A stretch of DNA of 64,000 bases from Morella rubra (taxonomy: Eukaryota > Streptophyta > Magnoliopsida > Fagales > Myricaceae): NCBI GenBank assembly GCA_003952965.2, contig CM025851.1, positions 26,878,238 to 26,942,237 of the forward strand. The letters are read 5' to 3'. This document shows, piece after piece, positions 63,201-64,000 of the stretch (position 1 is its first letter; each line of letters opens with the position of its first letter). A program made the translations under genes and the position numbers. The notes beneath the pieces were generated by a model that searched no databases, had not been told where the DNA came from, and saw only the letters and a list, made by a program, of their open reading frames with translations.

Positions 63201-64000
63201 ACTAGTTCTTGGGATGTGGACAAGATTCGGCATGTTTTTTGTCCACATGATGCTGATATTATTCTTGGTATTCATCTGCCGGCCACTGCTTCTCCTGATC
63301 GCATTATTTGGTTTCCGGATTCCAAAGGTACTTTTACGCTTAAATCTGCATATACTTTATTTGATGATAACCCTCCTTCTCCTGTACCTGCGACGTCGAC
63401 TTCACTCTGGCGGACTATTTGGACTCTGAATTTGCAAGATAGACTCCAGATGTTTATCTGGAAGGTTGTTTCCAATATCTTGCCTTGCAAAGTTGCTCTT
63501 TGCCGTACTCTTCCCATGAGTCCTGCCAATTCGCTTTGTGTTTTTTGTGAATTAGAAGAGGAATCCATTGAACATATTTTCTTCTATTGCCCCCAAGCTG
63601 TTTTAGCCTAGCGAGAGTCTCCTTGGGGTTTATTGACATCAAGGTTTGTTGGTCGCACTATTCTAGATTGGATTTCTGCTCTGTTAGATCCGGTTGCCCT
63701 CCTTGGGTTTTTAGAAGATCAAGCCGATCATCTTATTCGGTATGGGGCTATCCTTATGGATGTTATTGGTTTTCTCGTAACCGCATCATTCATCAGGGAA
63801 AAGAGGGATGATATTGGGACCATCATTCGGCGTATTCATAGGCTCTATTTGGAGCATTCTCTTGCTTGGTTTGCTAAGCCCTCTACCGTGCCTGCTGTGG
63901 TCTCCTCCCTGCAGTAATTTCTGGAAAGTCAATTTTGATGTCGCCATTAAATCCGATTGTTCGATGTTAGCTGTTGTCTGTCACAACAATGATGGCTTGC
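60294..64000 (+). pseudogene. LINE ORF2 (endonuclease, reverse transcriptase, RNase H), broken
   Basis: Starts MRGLYWNCR, the apurinic-endonuclease N-terminus, then LSLDFLCLSETK. The GDFN motif reads GYFN (Tyr codon at 60704-60706), while SDHSP survives. Reverse transcriptase follows: LGPDGMTAIFI, ISQYRLISLCNVVSKLITK, AAFIPGRHI, RVDIEKAYDSMEW (motif A Asp intact), GLHQGDPMAPFLF. The YADD box reads FAND (62325-62336), replacing the first catalytic Asp. Next come a zf-RVT domain (about 63300-63600, LWRTIWTLNLQDRLQMFIWK) and the beginning of RNase H (WKVNFDVAIKSDC) at the edge. Breaks: a frame change near 60330, stop at 60647, frame changes near 61775 and 62320, stops near 63093 and 63609. It cannot be active. 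Confidence 0.9.

Larger units (their letters stand above)
58200..64000 (+). mobile_element. L1-type plant LINE, nearly full-length, runs off the window
   Basis: Order: short 5' region (about 58200-58397), ORF1 with CCHC knuckle (58398-60297), and ORF2 with endonuclease, reverse transcriptase, zf-RVT and the start of RNase H (60294-end). The ORF1 stop and ORF2 start overlap as ATGA at 60294-60297. The element is inactive: both ORFs are interrupted, and catalytic residues are changed in both enzyme domains. The 3' end lies beyond the window. Confidence 0.9.

Overview
This is plant nuclear DNA, from a eudicot and probably a woody one. The evidence is short-exon genes with GT-AG introns, AT-rich intergenic DNA, and many plant-type transposons (chromovirus-like Ty3/gypsy, Ty1/copia, CACTA, Mutator-like, MITEs, plant L1-type LINEs). 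The species cannot be fixed from the sequence alone. I found no bacterial-type operon, CRISPR array, tRNA or rRNA gene.

Host genes from left to right: (1) a dead progesterone 5-beta-reductase/iridoid-synthase-like (PRISE) copy at 1599-2859; (2) a PRISE gene with an intact main exon at 5798-7071, plus an extra lone first exon at 4867-4905; (3) a TGD5-like glycine-rich protein in four small exons, 18089-21957; (4) an ER-type cytochrome b5, 24027-24547; (5) a plant syntaxin/t-SNARE-like protein on the minus strand, 28404-30107; (6) a plant COX6B with an acidic N-terminal extension, 35035-38441; (7) a CYP81 pseudo-exon, 39296-39489; (8, 9) two almost identical CYP81-type P450 genes on the minus strand, 41256-44251 and 51002-53987.

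Two stretches were shaped by local duplication. PRISE and its 3' flank were duplicated in tandem (about 1.6-3.8 kb against 5.8-18.0 kb), and the second 3' flank was then split by a three-layer transposon nest at 7283-16785: TIR DNA element > Ty3/gypsy element > 3.1-kb solo LTR. The P450 block was duplicated as units of roughly 9.0 and 7.3 kb (about 40531-49487 and 50308-57620), with a gypsy LTR remnant at the join. Each unit acts as the empty site for transposons in the other: a 3.0-kb CACTA element in unit A and a 1.4-kb Mutator-like TIR element in unit B. The right end (57.7-64 kb) holds two head-to-tail LINEs. The second runs off the window and has lost catalytic residues in both its endonuclease and its reverse transcriptase.

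The genes do not form an evident pathway cluster. The most informative biology is the first-exon turnover in the PRISE gene (three copies of one 39-nt exon, one without ATG and one with a GC donor), the very recent P450 duplication, and possible host-like exons inside the CACTA element. I found no wholly new system.
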